Notes under the pieces: model-generated
What the model saw: the letters and a program-made list of their open reading frames with translations, nothing else
Database searches by the model: none
Told to the model about the DNA's origin: nothing
From: Clostridium pasteurianum BC1
GTDB lineage: Bacteria > Bacillota > Clostridia > Clostridiales > Clostridiaceae
Reading direction: 5' to 3'
DNA: 64,000 nt
NCBI RefSeq assembly: GCF_000389635.1
Contig: NC_021182.1
Location: 62,001-126,000 of the forward strand
Shown: one piece after another, positions 47,183-61,126 of the stretch
Layout of the letters: every line of letters begins with the position of its first letter
How positions within the stretch are numbered: the stretch's first letter is position 1
Position numbers and translations under genes: made by a program

Positions 47183-48129
47183 TATTTATTCCCTCCTTGT
47201 ACTAGTTCTATATATCTGTCTTCTAATTTTAAATATTTCTTATATATTTCCTCAACAGGTATATTTTCTTTTGCTAGATTAAAAATTAGCTTTGGAACAG
47301 AACCTTCAGTGATTTCTATGTTAATTTCATTTTCGTTTTCAGTTACATTCTTAATATAATTTATTGAGTTTAGAATTTTAATACAATTTTCTTTTTCTTT
47401 TGTGCTGATAACCACATGTTCAAATTTTTCAGTAACATTTGAATCAGTATTATCAGTATTTTCATTATAATTGCCATTTATAGTTTCAATAGATTGTATT
47501 TCTCCATTATTTATAAAAGCTACAGTATCGCAAAGCTTTTGAATTTCACTTAAAATATGAGATGAAATAAACACAGCTGTTTTTGTTTCCTTTGCTGCCT
47601 TTTTAATAATATTTCTAAATTCTATAATTCCTGTAGGATCTAATCCATTTGTTGGCTCGTCCAGTATTATAAATTTAGGCTTTCCTATTAATGCTTCAGC
47701 AAGACCAAGACGTTGTTTCATACCAAGAGAGTATTTTTTTACTTTGTCATCAATTCTATCTTTTAAACCAACAATTTCAACTATATTTTCAATATCTTTT
47801 TCAGTTATACTTTTTTGTATTCTTGCAAGTTGTTGTAAATTTTGTCTTCCGGTTAAGTATGTATATAATTCAGGTGTTTCTACAACAGCACCTACATTTT
47901 TTAATGCTTCAACTTTGTTTGTCTGTATATTATTCCCCATTACTTTAATGGAACCTCTATTAGGGGAAATAAGGCCTACAAGCATTTTTATTGTAGTAGT
48001 TTTTCCAGCACCATTGGGACCTAAGAATCCAAAAATTTCACCTTCTTTTATTGAAAAACTTATTCCCTTTATAATCTCTCTTTTACCTAGAGTTTTATAA
48101 AGATCCTTTACCTCTAGTACATAAGACAT
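47182..48129 (-). CDS. ABC transporter ATP-binding protein
   Basis: 315 aa. Walker A GPNGAGKTTTIK (about 36-47), Q-loop in VVETPELY, signature LGMKQRLGLA-type YSLGMKQRLGLAEAL, Walker B FIILDEPTNGLDP, and switch His in ISSHILSE. The C-terminal extension contains an Asn-rich insertion (GNYNENTDNTDSNV). AAGGAGG precedes the ATG. Forms an exporter with the overlapping permease gene. Confidence 0.92.
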   Translation of the reverse strand: MSYVLEVKDLYKTLGKREIIKGISFSIKEGEIFGFLGPNGAGKTTTIKMLVGLISPNRGSIKVMGNNIQTNKVEALKNVGAVVETPELYTYLTGRQNLQQLARIQKSITEKDIENIVEIVGLKDRIDDKVKKYSLGMKQRLGLAEALIGKPKFIILDEPTNGLDPTGIIEFRNIIKKAAKETKTAVFISSHILSEIQKLCDTVAFINNGEIQSIETINGNYNENTDNTDSNVTEKFEHVVISTKEKENCIKILNSINYIKNVTENENEINIEITEGSVPKLIFNLAKENIPVEEIYKKYLKLEDRYIELVQGGNK

Positions 48130-48672
48130 AAATTAAAACCTCCTTGTATTTTAGTAGTTATTAGTAGAATAAAGCTATTATTATATATAACATAATAATT
48201 TTAAAGTTGCAATTATATTATAACAAATATTACATTAATAAGTAATTAACCTATTAATTAACTATTATAGTATTTAATTTTATATTTACCATTATAGTAT
48301 GCGTCATATTCAAATAGTACACTATATCAATAATTCTGTCAATGGTATTTTCCATAAATATGTAATTTGCAATTTAAATTTATATTTAATTAATAATAGC
48401 TCAGAGATGATGTTTACATAAAATAGCTATTTTATTAATGAAGATAATTTATTACAATATATATATACTATGTTTAAAAACTTATAAATTTAATTATTAA
48501 ATCTAAGTAACAATTATTGTTTAAATGTAGTAAAATTACAGTTAACGTGATAATATAGTTTTAGAAATATTTGTATATTGAGTTGTAAAATTTCTAGTCT
48601 GTATTTTAATGTTTTCAATTTGTAATTATTAAAGAAACAAGTTTAGGTAAAAGTATGGTTAGAGGTGAGTAT
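48130..48672. other. 543-bp AT-rich intergenic region between divergent genes
   Basis: A minus-strand TATAAT-like box near 48216-48222 could serve the ABC operon. No structure or gene recognised in the rest. Confidence 0.5.
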
Positions 48673-49368
48673 ATGGGTAATAACAAATTTGTTCCAGACA
48701 TAAAAGGAACTTTAAGAAGTCATATGATAGAATTACCAGAGGTTATAAGAAATGCAAGTGGTATAAGAGTATTTGGTAAAAGACTAAAGTCTTTTGTTTT
48801 TACTACAGATGTTGCAATAATCAGAAACACTAATGCAGATGCTGTTATTGCAGTGTATCCATTTACTCCACAACCTGTAATTACAGCTGCTTTAGTTTTA
48901 TCAGCAGATGTTCCCGTATTTTGCGGAGTAGGGGGAGGAGTAACTACAGGGAAGAGAGTCATTAATTTAGCTTTAGATGCGGAATTTAAAGGTGCCATGG
49001 GAATTGTTCTAAATGGACCTACATCTAATGAGGTTATAAGACTCGTAAGAGAAACTATAGATATACCTATAGTTGTAAGTGTGCTTTCGGAGTATGATGA
49101 CATTCAGGCTAGAATTGATGCAGGAACTACAATTTTAAATGTTACAGGTGCAAAGAGAACTGCTTATATAGTTAGGAAAATAAGAGAAAAATTTCCTGAA
49201 TTTCCTATTATAGCTACGGGTGGCCCTACGGAAGAATCAATAATGGAAACTATTGAGGCTGGTGCCAATGCAATAACCTATACACCACCAACTAGTGCTA
49301 AGATTTTTAGCGGAATGATGAATACTTATAGGGAAAGATATAAGGAACAGGAAAATAGACAGAAGTAG
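48673..49368 (+). CDS. Conserved TIM-barrel-like protein of unknown function
   Basis: 231 aa from the ATG after AGAGGTGAG. Alternating strands and helices: ADAVIAVYPFTPQPVITAAL, FCGVGGGVTTGKR, KGAMGIVLNGPTSNEVIRLV, FPIIATGGPTEESIMETIEA. The ATGGPT and GAN(A/S)I phosphate-binding-like end of a beta/alpha barrel is clear. Such clostridial proteins are often labelled hydrolase without support. No assignment of reaction is made. Confidence 0.65.
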   Translation: MGNNKFVPDIKGTLRSHMIELPEVIRNASGIRVFGKRLKSFVFTTDVAIIRNTNADAVIAVYPFTPQPVITAALVLSADVPVFCGVGGGVTTGKRVINLALDAEFKGAMGIVLNGPTSNEVIRLVRETIDIPIVVSVLSEYDDIQARIDAGTTILNVTGAKRTAYIVRKIREKFPEFPIIATGGPTEESIMETIEAGANAITYTPPTSAKIFSGMMNTYRERYKEQENRQK

Positions 49369-49392
49369 ATGTTCTATATAGAGGTGTTATAA

Positions 49393-49554
49393 ATGATTAA
49401 AGAAGGAGCAAATTGCAAGTATTGTTCGGAATTAAAGAATGGTAATTGCGATGGTAAAGTTACGGATTGTATGTGCAAAAAATGTCCTAGAAACCTAGGA
49501 CAGTGTTTAATCACAAGATACTGTAGGGAAACGGAATCAGTATTATGTAGTTAA
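49393..49554 (+). CDS. Cys-rich 53-residue protein
   Basis: Ten cysteines, including CKYCSELKNGNC and CMCKKCPRNLGQC, suggest zinc or Fe-S binding. GAGGTG precedes the ATG. It follows the barrel protein by 24 bases and precedes the carboxypeptidase by 29, so all three may be one operon. Function unknown. Confidence 0.6.
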   Translation: MIKEGANCKYCSELKNGNCDGKVTDCMCKKCPRNLGQCLITRYCRETESVLCS

Positions 49555-49583
49555 ATAATATTATATTTTATGGAGGTATGTAA

Positions 49584-51095
49584 ATGGCAAGAGAATTTCA
49601 AGAAAAATTAGATGGTCTAAAGGAATATTTGAAAAAGCTAGAATATTTAACAAGTTCAATAGCTTTGATACAATGGGATAGTATTGTTAATATGCCTAGT
49701 AAGGCAGTTGAATATAGAAGTGAAATATTAGGTTATCTTTCTGGAGAAAGTTATAAAATATCTACATCAAAAAAAATTAAACAATACATTGATTTTTTCA
49801 GTAATTCGAAGAACTTAGATGATATAACTAAAGGAACTATAAAGAAGATATCAAAGGATTATATAAGAAATAATAGAATACCTAAAAAAGAATACAAGCA
49901 ATATATAGTTGCAGGATCTATTTCAGGAGCCGCTTGGGAAGAGGCTAAAAAGAAATCGGATTTTAAAATATTCCAGCCTCATCTGAAAAAAATGGTAGAG
50001 TATAATCAAAAATTTGCTGATTATTGGGGTTTTAAAAAAAATAGATATGATGCTCTTCTAGACATATATGAGCCAGGTATTACTACAGAAAAATTAGATA
50101 AAGTATTTGGCAATTTAAGAGATGCAATTGTACAATTATTAAATAAAATTAAAGAGTCAGGCAATAGCCCCGATATTAAATTCCTTAAAGGAAATTTTCC
50201 TAAAGATGCTCAAGAGGAATTTGCAAAAAAGATAATGGGTAAGATGGGATATGATTTCAAAGAAGCAGGTAGAATAGATGAATCCACACACCCATTTACT
50301 ACTAATTTTGGTAATAAAGACGTTAGGATAACTACTCATTATTATGAAAATGATTTTAGGCCAGCACTATTTAGCTTTATACATGAAGCGGGTCATGCAA
50401 TATACGAACAGGATATTCCAGATACTCTTCAGGGAACTCTCCTTGCGCAGGGGGCTTCCATGGGTATTCATGAATCGCAGTCAAGATTTTATGAAAATAT
50501 TATAGGTAAGAGTAAGTATTTTTGGGACTTTTTCTATTCAGAAGCATTAGAACGGTTTCCACAATTTAAAGATATATCCTTAGAGGATTTTTATAGAGGA
50601 ATTAATTTTGTAGAACCTTCATTGATTAGAACAGAAGCTGATGAGTTAACCTACAGCTTACATATAATAATAAGATATGAAATTGAAAAATTACTTATAA
50701 ATGGTGATATTTCAGTAGAAGATCTGCCAAATATATGGAATGAAAAATATAAAGAATATCTAGGAGTAGAACCTAAAAATGATGCAGAAGGTGTATTACA
50801 AGACATACATTGGTCTGATGGTAGTTTTGGTTATTTCCCTAGTTATGCTTTGGGGAATCTTTATGGCACTCAATTTTTAAATAAGATGAAGATAGATATA
50901 CCTGATATATATGAAAAAATATCTCAAGGTAATTTAACTATTGTCCATGAATGGCTAAATGAGAATATTCATAAATATGGAGCAATATATAAGCCAACAG
51001 AGCTAATTAAAAGAGTGACAGGAGAGGAACTTTCGGAGAAATATTTTATTGAATATTTAAATAAAAAATTTAAAAAAATATATAACATAAATTAG
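49584..51095 (+). CDS. M32-family metallocarboxypeptidase
   Basis: 503 aa, normal length for thermostable carboxypeptidase 1. Zinc motif HEAGHAIYEQ (HExxH, about 265-274), the third ligand region ESQSRFYENIIG, and the family block YSLHIIIRYEIEKLL followed by DIHWSDGSFGYFPSYALG. Cytoplasmic; removes C-terminal residues from peptides. GGAGG upstream. Confidence 0.94.
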   Translation: MAREFQEKLDGLKEYLKKLEYLTSSIALIQWDSIVNMPSKAVEYRSEILGYLSGESYKISTSKKIKQYIDFFSNSKNLDDITKGTIKKISKDYIRNNRIPKKEYKQYIVAGSISGAAWEEAKKKSDFKIFQPHLKKMVEYNQKFADYWGFKKNRYDALLDIYEPGITTEKLDKVFGNLRDAIVQLLNKIKESGNSPDIKFLKGNFPKDAQEEFAKKIMGKMGYDFKEAGRIDESTHPFTTNFGNKDVRITTHYYENDFRPALFSFIHEAGHAIYEQDIPDTLQGTLLAQGASMGIHESQSRFYENIIGKSKYFWDFFYSEALERFPQFKDISLEDFYRGINFVEPSLIRTEADELTYSLHIIIRYEIEKLLINGDISVEDLPNIWNEKYKEYLGVEPKNDAEGVLQDIHWSDGSFGYFPSYALGNLYGTQFLNKMKIDIPDIYEKISQGNLTIVHEWLNENIHKYGAIYKPTELIKRVTGEELSEKYFIEYLNKKFKKIYNIN

Positions 51096-51099
51096 CTTA

Positions 51100-51142
51100 A
51101 AGCTAGTATGAAAATTTAATTGATTTTCATACTAGCTTTTTA
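51100..51142 (+). terminator. Intrinsic terminator after the carboxypeptidase
   Basis: AAGCTAGTATGAAAAT and ATTTTCATACTAGCTT form a 16-bp perfect stem with TTTTATTATT after it. Confidence 0.88.
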
Positions 51143-51208
51143 TTATTAAAGAGAATTTTTTTCATAATTTGAGTAATAATAATAAAAAACAATATAGGCG
51201 GTGTTTAT

Positions 51209-51394
51209 ATGCTTGACAGTGAAATGAAAAGTGTAATAGCAGAAAATTGTGGCTCTTATGAAACTAAGTTTAAAATAGTCACTATGAGTGTAGGAAGGCT
51301 CAGTGAAAGTTGTAGCAATTGCATAAATTTTAATGGAGATAAGTGTTCAAAAGGCTTATTTAATGAAATGAAAGATATAATAAGTATAAACTAA
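51209..51394 (+). CDS. Small Cys-containing protein
   Basis: 61 aa: MLDSEMKSVIAENCGSYETK, then SESCSNCINFNGDKC near the end. The CxxC-x7-C pattern recalls the Cys-rich peptide at 49393. GGCGGTG precedes the ATG. Function unknown. Confidence 0.6.
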   Translation: MLDSEMKSVIAENCGSYETKFKIVTMSVGRLSESCSNCINFNGDKCSKGLFNEMKDIISIN

Positions 51395-51436
51395 TAAAAA
51401 TACGAAGTTTAAGTAAATATAAAATATTCCTATTAT

Positions 51437-51482
51437 AATTCTTAGATTCACAAGAAGTTTGCTCAATATGAATCTAAGAATT
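51437..51482. terminator. Bidirectional terminator hairpin
   Basis: AATTCTTAGATTCA and TGAATCTAAGAATT arms (14 bp) with an 18-base loop. Confidence 0.75.
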
Positions 51483-51534
51483 TATTGTTTTAAGGACAAG
51501 AAATTAAATTACAAGCATGTACATAAATATAGTA

Positions 51535-52179
51535 TTATTGAAAGCTGATGTTTATGTTATAGTTACTGTTTGATAGAGATTGAACTAAAGTTTTCATTGA
51601 TTTCTCAGAATTATCTATAGCCGTATTATAATATTGATCTTGCATCATCTTACTTTTCATCTTATCTTTTACCACGCCTATTAATTGTTCATGTTCCTCA
51701 GGAGATAGTTTTATGTCACCAAATCTAAGTGGTCCTCTTTCAGGAGTTTCATATACTGTTTTTTCTTCATCTAAAGTGATCGTTTCTATAGAAGGTTTTG
51801 GTAAAGTCATAGAGATTGAGTTTTCATTTATACTAATATTATCAGAATTTATATTAGAAAGATCTAATACATAAATACCAGTACCTATAAAATCTATATT
51901 TTGCATTTTCTTAAAAATGCTAAGGCTTCCCCAACTATTATCTATGGTCATTTTTTGATTTAAATTTACTTCAGTAGTTATAAGTTTTTGCTTTTGTTTA
52001 ATCTGAGTTACTAAAGTATCCTTTGTAATAAATTTTTTAGAACCATCTGCTGTTTTAGTGATTGTCCAAGGTTTAGAATCAGCTTTAGGTGTCACATAAA
52101 TTCTATAAGCAAAGGCAAAACCTATAGCTAGGCACAATAGCATTAGTATAATTGTCCTCTTTTTAACAATTATCCTCAT
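51535..52179 (-). CDS. DUF4230-family membrane-anchored protein
   Basis: 214 aa from the chosen start. One N-terminal transmembrane helix (RTIILMLLCLAIGFAFAYRI) and an extracellular beta-rich domain with NQKMTIDNSWG, GTGIYVLDLS and SMTLPKPSIETITLDEEKT, as in DUF4230 proteins. A longer reading to 52254 is open, but it contains an 18-base tandem duplication carrying AGGATGGTG, which looks like a duplicated ribosome binding site; the ATG at 52177-52179 suits it. Role unknown. Confidence 0.75.
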   Translation of the reverse strand: MRIIVKKRTIILMLLCLAIGFAFAYRIYVTPKADSKPWTITKTADGSKKFITKDTLVTQIKQKQKLITTEVNLNQKMTIDNSWGSLSIFKKMQNIDFIGTGIYVLDLSNINSDNISINENSISMTLPKPSIETITLDEEKTVYETPERGPLRFGDIKLSPEEHEQLIGVVKDKMKSKMMQDQYYNTAIDNSEKSMKTLVQSLSNSNYNINISFQ

Positions 52180-52459
52180 TAATTTTAACACCATCCTAAA
52201 TTTTAACACCATCCTAAATTTTAATTTTTTTATCATGATTATATATTTTATCATATATTGTACTTATTAATAGATAAAATATGTCAATTAAAGTGAATAT
52301 TTCGTTAATAAAATCGATAAAAAGAGTTTATTAAATAATTGCTATAAAAATTTATTTTAATTTAATAGATTTTTATAGTAATATATTTTCATTAAGATAG
52401 TGATTAATAAATTTTTTCACAGAAATATGTTTAAAAATAAAGCCTTTTTATGAAGGAAC

Positions 52460-53626
52460 CTACCAATTATTAATAAAATCATATAAAGCTGGGTAGACAT
52501 TTAAATTCGACATAAGCTGAATATAAGAATTTAATAAATTTTCATTTTCATCTTTAGTTTTAAGCGCTCTTATCATAAGGTTCTTAGGTGTTTCTAAAGG
52601 GGATATGTATTCAATTACAGATACATCATAGCCCTTAGCTTCTAACATAAGAGATCTCATACCATCGGTTAGTACATCCGCAAGACGTGTTTTAAATACA
52701 CCATGCTTAAGTATTTCTTTAAAAGGTTCATACTTATATTGACTTGCAAGTTCTTTATGGCAGCAAGGTACAGCAATTATGGCGTTAGCTTCAACTTTTA
52801 TACCTAAAGCTATGGCCATATCTGTAGCTGTATCACAGGCATGGAGAGATACTACTACATTAATTTTTTTGTTGGGATTATACTCTTTTATATCTAGTGC
52901 TTTAAATTCCATATTCCTATAACCTAAATTTTTAGCCATTTTTTCAGAAGATTTGATAACTTCTTCTGAATGATCAAGGCCGATAAAATGACACTTAATT
53001 TTCTTTACTTCTGTTAAATAGTAGTTAAGTACAAAAGTTAAATAGGATTTTCCACAACCACAATCTAATATGTTTATTGTATTACCCTTTGGAAGTTTAT
53101 CAATTATTCCTTCAAGTAATTCTACATAATGGTCTATTTGATTATATTTTCTTATTTTATCATTTTTTACCTTGGAATCTTTACTCATTATGCCTAATTC
53201 TTTTAAAAGAGCATCTGCTTTTCCAATTTTAATATAATAATTACGGTTTAAAAGAGAGGAAGTAGAATTATGATTATCACTTATAGATTCCTTTTCTTTT
53301 ACAACAATATTGGACATCTTTACATTTTTATTGTCTGCTGAAATTAATAGATTTGAACCTCTTTCACTGTATACTAATGATAGGGAGTCATAATTAATTG
53401 CATTAAGTATTATTTTATCTATTAATTCATCTATAGATAGATTTTCTGTTTTGCCATTAAAATTATATTTGATTTTATCATTAGAATATATACCGTTACC
53501 ATTAAATTCCTTTAAACCTGCAGTATATGAAACTGTTATACCATTAAATATCGAACTATCACTTTGAAATCTACTTTTAATTCCAACAAGAAATAGTTTT
53601 AACTTATTTAAATTTTGCTTATTCAT
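52460..53626 (-). CDS. SAM-dependent methyltransferase (Methyltransf_32-like)
   Basis: 388 aa. An N-terminal domain of about 170 residues without clear family, then the Rossmann motif ILDCGCGKSYLTFVLNYYL, GLDHSEEVI (acidic ribose-binding turn), VVSLHACDTATDMAI and VPCCHKEL. The CDTATD and PCCH boxes belong to a class often annotated rRNA or tRNA methyltransferase; substrate unknown. AAAGGTGAT places the start at 53626. Confidence 0.82.
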   Translation of the reverse strand: MNKQNLNKLKLFLVGIKSRFQSDSSIFNGITVSYTAGLKEFNGNGIYSNDKIKYNFNGKTENLSIDELIDKIILNAINYDSLSLVYSERGSNLLISADNKNVKMSNIVVKEKESISDNHNSTSSLLNRNYYIKIGKADALLKELGIMSKDSKVKNDKIRKYNQIDHYVELLEGIIDKLPKGNTINILDCGCGKSYLTFVLNYYLTEVKKIKCHFIGLDHSEEVIKSSEKMAKNLGYRNMEFKALDIKEYNPNKKINVVVSLHACDTATDMAIALGIKVEANAIIAVPCCHKELASQYKYEPFKEILKHGVFKTRLADVLTDGMRSLMLEAKGYDVSVIEYISPLETPKNLMIRALKTKDENENLLNSYIQLMSNLNVYPALYDFINNW

Positions 53627-53789
53627 ATTAATTATCACCTTTATGCCTTTCAAGAATATATAAGCTTATTATACAATAGGATTAAAATTATCTGCATAAA
53701 ATTATTTGGGTTAACAGCTATTATTTTAACCTAGATTGATTAATTAATCCTTGTAAGGTGATATATATTAACTTATGAAAATTTTTATC

Positions 53790-53920
53790 CGATGACTAGC
53801 CGCTGTAACAATCCACCTTCCAAAGGTGGAGATAACACCAGCACGTCCCTGGATAATTCATCTAAACTCATTGGGAATACAAACTCCCACTGAGTAAGAT
53901 TCATTGATATGATGACTAGC
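53790..53920. repeat. Repetitive element with flanking GATGACTAGC, containing dispersed stem-loop copy 2
   Basis: GATGACTAGC occurs at 53791-53800 and again near 53911-53920, enclosing hairpin CCACCTTCCAAAGGTGG (53812-53828) and stem-loop copy 2 (CTCATTGGGA with CTCCCACTGAG, 53867-53894, one mismatch). The order ATAATTCATCTAAACTCA, loop, ACTGAGTAAGAT is shared with the copies at 32.2 and 60.6 kb. No coding sequence in this 454-bp intergenic region. Confidence 0.6.
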
Positions 53921-54080
53921 TATAAATACTATGATTGGTTTCGTAGATTAAAGCTAAAAAATACTCAAGGTATTAGTAGCTTTTCAAAGATAATTAATGA
54001 TACAATATAAAAAATCTATGATATAATGTTTCAATGGAGTAAATTAGAATAAATCTCATGAAAAATCAGGTGATATTATA

Positions 54081-55019
54081 ATGCTTAAAGATATGAACAT
54101 AAATATGGAGTTAGCCAAGGGCTCTAAAAACGAATATATAATAAGAGACAAGTTAGGTATAACAATTGGGAGAATAAATATTATTTATGCTTCTAAAGAA
54201 AATAAGTACTGTTATGCTAAAATTAAATTTTATAGAGATGATTCCGAGGGAGTGTTATATCTTAAGGAAGTAGTTAAGCTTTTTATAGATTCTTTATTTA
54301 GGGATAAACAGATATATAAAATAAATATATCTGTGGATGAAGAAATCTCTAAAAGGCCTTTTATTGATTTAGGATTCATTTTGGAAGGTATAATAACGGA
54401 TAGTATTTTTTATAATAATTTAAGAAAAAGTGAATTGTTATTTGGAATAAATTACAATATTTATGGCAGCTTGAATACTATAAATATTGTAAGACTTAAA
54501 GCTGATAATATAAGTTTAAAGATAGTAACTCCTGATGATACAATAGATTTATTACAATATTATATTAGAAATAAGCAGCACTTAAAACTCTATGAGCCTA
54601 AAAGAGAGGATAGCTTTTATTCAATTGAGGCTCAACATCAAATATTAATGGACAATTATAAGCAGTTTATAAATGGAACAGCAGCTTGTTTTGGTATATA
54701 TAAAGATAAAAAATTTATAGGTAAAATACAGATATCTGGTGTTATCTATGGTGTTTTTAAAAGTGGAATAATAGGATATTCTATGGATAGAGAATATGAA
54801 GGAAGAGGATACATGAAAGAGGCATTAGCAAAGATTATTGAATATGCCTTTAAAGAAATGGAGCTCCACAGATTAGAAGCATCTACTTTAATTGATAACA
54901 AAAAGTCTCAATCAGTATTAAAAAGTTGTGGATTTAAGGAATTAGGAGTTAATGAAAAATATCTTTTTATTAATGGGGAATGGAAGGATCATATTACATT
55001 TTACAAAACTAAAGAATAA
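54081..55019 (+). CDS. Tandem GNAT-family N-acetyltransferase
   Basis: 312 aa. Residues 1-135 look like a degenerate GNAT domain (KPFIDLGFILEG-type RPFIDLGFILEGIITDS). Residues 150-312 are a RimJ/RimL-like GNAT with LKIVTPDDTIDLLQYY, GIIGYSMDREYEGRGYMKEA (acetyl-CoA loop near 240), MELHRLEASTLIDNKKSQSV and LKSCGFKELG. The second domain is probably the active one. AGGTGAT upstream. Substrate unknown. Confidence 0.82.
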   Translation: MLKDMNINMELAKGSKNEYIIRDKLGITIGRINIIYASKENKYCYAKIKFYRDDSEGVLYLKEVVKLFIDSLFRDKQIYKINISVDEEISKRPFIDLGFILEGIITDSIFYNNLRKSELLFGINYNIYGSLNTINIVRLKADNISLKIVTPDDTIDLLQYYIRNKQHLKLYEPKREDSFYSIEAQHQILMDNYKQFINGTAACFGIYKDKKFIGKIQISGVIYGVFKSGIIGYSMDREYEGRGYMKEALAKIIEYAFKEMELHRLEASTLIDNKKSQSVLKSCGFKELGVNEKYLFINGEWKDHITFYKTKE

Positions 55020-55272
55020 TAAGACGTCATAGTGAGAATATCTAAACTCTATAATGTTTAATGAGTCTATAAAAATTAGTATATACTTGTCCAGGTGTAT
55101 CAATAATAGTAATTTAATGAATTTTGATGATAATAGTATTATGCAGAAAGTAATTCTGTTGAATGACGTTTAAATAATAATATATTATAGATTACTATGT
55201 TATCATACTACATGTTGCAAAGAACAAGGCAATATTTTATTAAGAGGTGTAAGAAAAATATTTTTTTAAGTA

Positions 55273-55301
55273 TTGACACCAAATAATAATAATGATATAA
55301 T
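55273..55301 (+). promoter_or_regulatory. Promoter of rRNA operon 2
   Basis: TTGACA (55273-55278), 17 bases, TATAAT (55296-55301): perfect consensus. From here the leader is the same as that of operon 1 except for one base (C at 55446, T at 38625). The 250 bases upstream, after the acetyltransferase gene, show nothing else. Confidence 0.9.
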
Positions 55302-55463
55302 ATAAAAGCTGTCAGATGACAGGAATTGATCTTTGAAAATTAAACAGAGTATAAGAATAAAACAAACCAGCAATTCTTTAGATTTTAAGAAATTGAAATC
55401 AAGAGTAACAAATTCTTCAGTAAAATGGAGAAGCAAAGCGATGAGCTAACATCAAACTTATAA

Positions 55464-56975
<1,512 letters not shown>

Positions 56976-57206
56976 TAAGCATGGTAGGATAACTACTGTG
57001 ATATGGTTGTTTAACTCTTATCTCTGTTTAATTTTGAGAGATCAATATCTCTTAAATGTACTTTGAAAATTGCATAGTGAAACAAAAAGTAAAGTAAAAT
57101 AATAAAACAAATATCCTTTGTATAATTAATCTTTATCTTTAATAAAATGAAGATTAAAACAAAATAAAAGACTAAACTCGAAAAGCTAACGCTTAAGAGT
57201 ATAACA

Positions 57207-60107
<2,901 letters not shown>

Positions 60108-60226
60108 ATTTAAATAAATTACTAAAGTGTATATTAGTATACAATATTATATTTTACTTTTACCCTTTACTATGCAATTTTGAGAGTACATTTTAATTCT
60201 TAATTTTAACTCTCAATTTAATATAT

Positions 60227-60341
60227 CCAGTGTCTATGACTTAGAGGTAACACCCGTTCCCATTCCGAACACGAAGGTTAAGCTCTTATGTGCTGATGGT
60301 ACTGCAGGGGTAGCCCTGTGGCAGAGTAGGTCGATGCTGGG
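60227..60341 (+). rRNA. 5S ribosomal RNA (operon 2)
   Basis: Same sequence as the 5S of operon 1; sequences diverge right after GATGCTGGG. Confidence 0.95.
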
Positions 60342-60345
60342 TTCT

Positions 60346-60373
60346 TATTGAAAGAGATTTCTCTCTTTCAATA
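60346..60373 (+). terminator. Hairpin between 5S and tRNA-Lys
   Basis: TATTGAAAGAGA with TCTCTTTCAATA and a following ATTTTATT. Probably a processing site or partial terminator, since a tRNA follows. Confidence 0.6.
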
Positions 60374-60394
60374 TTTTATTCTAAATTAATATTT

Positions 60395-60470
60395 GGTTTA
60401 CTAGCTCAGTTGGTAGAGCACATGACTTTTAATCATGTTGTCCGGGGTTCGATTCCCCGGTAAGCCACCA
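60395..60470 (+). tRNA. tRNA-Lys (anticodon TTT)
   Basis: 76 bases; acceptor GGTTTAC with GTAAGCC, anticodon stem CATGA/TCATG around CTTTTAA, T loop TTCGATT, CCA encoded. Confidence 0.94.
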
Positions 60471-60472
60471 AG

Positions 60473-60499
60473 AAACATCCTTATTCTAAGGATGTTTTT
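60473..60499 (+). terminator. Terminator of rRNA operon 2
   Basis: AACATCCTTA and TAAGGATGTT with a TTC loop, then TTTTATTTC. Confidence 0.88.
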
Positions 60500-60557
60500 T
60501 ATTTCTTATTAAGAATATAGTCATTTTAAATTTATAATTGGTATTAATCACTATGAT

Positions 60558-60616
60558 TATCAATAAATCTTGCTAAGTGAAATTTTATTTCTCACACTCA
60601 TTTTAGATGAATTATC
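60558..60616. repeat. Dispersed stem-loop repeat, copy 3 (inverted orientation)
   Basis: On the minus strand it reads AATTCATCTAAAATGAGTGT, loop, TTTCACTTAGCAAGATTTAT, aligned with copies 1 and 2 in both flanks. The stem is degenerate here. Confidence 0.55.
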
Positions 60617-60661
60617 TAAATATTACCTTCTGATTAAGAAAAGTAGACAGTGAAAAATTAA

Positions 60662-61066
60662 TTATTTTTGATTTATAACATTTTTTTCTGCAGGTATTGA
60701 TAGTATACTATTAACTGGTATTGTTTCATTCTTTAAATTGTTTTTTTCTTTAATTTCTTTTATAACTCCACTGGGAACATAAGTGGGCATAAAATTTCTA
60801 GCTAAACTGTATAGATCATCTCCAGATTTTATTTTGTAGTTTATATAAGTGTAGTCTAAATTATCATTTCTTATCTTAATAATGTTTTTATTCGATTCTT
60901 CCGCAAGAGTAGGCTTGGAGTTTAATGGAGAATCATTTATTACATTGTAACTAGATCTTGTAGATTTCAAAGATTCCTCATTTTGCTGATCTTTATATAC
61001 TAAACTGCTGCAAACTAATAATATAAGAATTAATGATAAAATTAATAATAACTTGTTTTTAGTCAT
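60662..61066 (-). CDS. LysM-domain membrane-anchored protein
   Basis: 134 aa. N-terminal membrane helix (LLLILSLILILLVCSSLVY), a polar linker, then one LysM motif at about 75-128: INYKIKSGDDLYSLARNFMP and a final VNSILSIPA. One LysM after a single helix resembles YneA-type cell-division suppressors, which are SOS-induced near lexA; no lexA is visible here, so a general wall-binding role is as likely. AGGTGATTTT precedes the ATG. Confidence 0.72.
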   Translation of the reverse strand: MTKNKLLLILSLILILLVCSSLVYKDQQNEESLKSTRSSYNVINDSPLNSKPTLAEESNKNIIKIRNDNLDYTYINYKIKSGDDLYSLARNFMPTYVPSGVIKEIKEKNNLKNETIPVNSILSIPAEKNVINQK

Positions 61067-61126
61067 GATAAAATCACCTCATAATATTAAATTATATATT
61101 GGTAATTATTGACTAAAAAAATAAAA

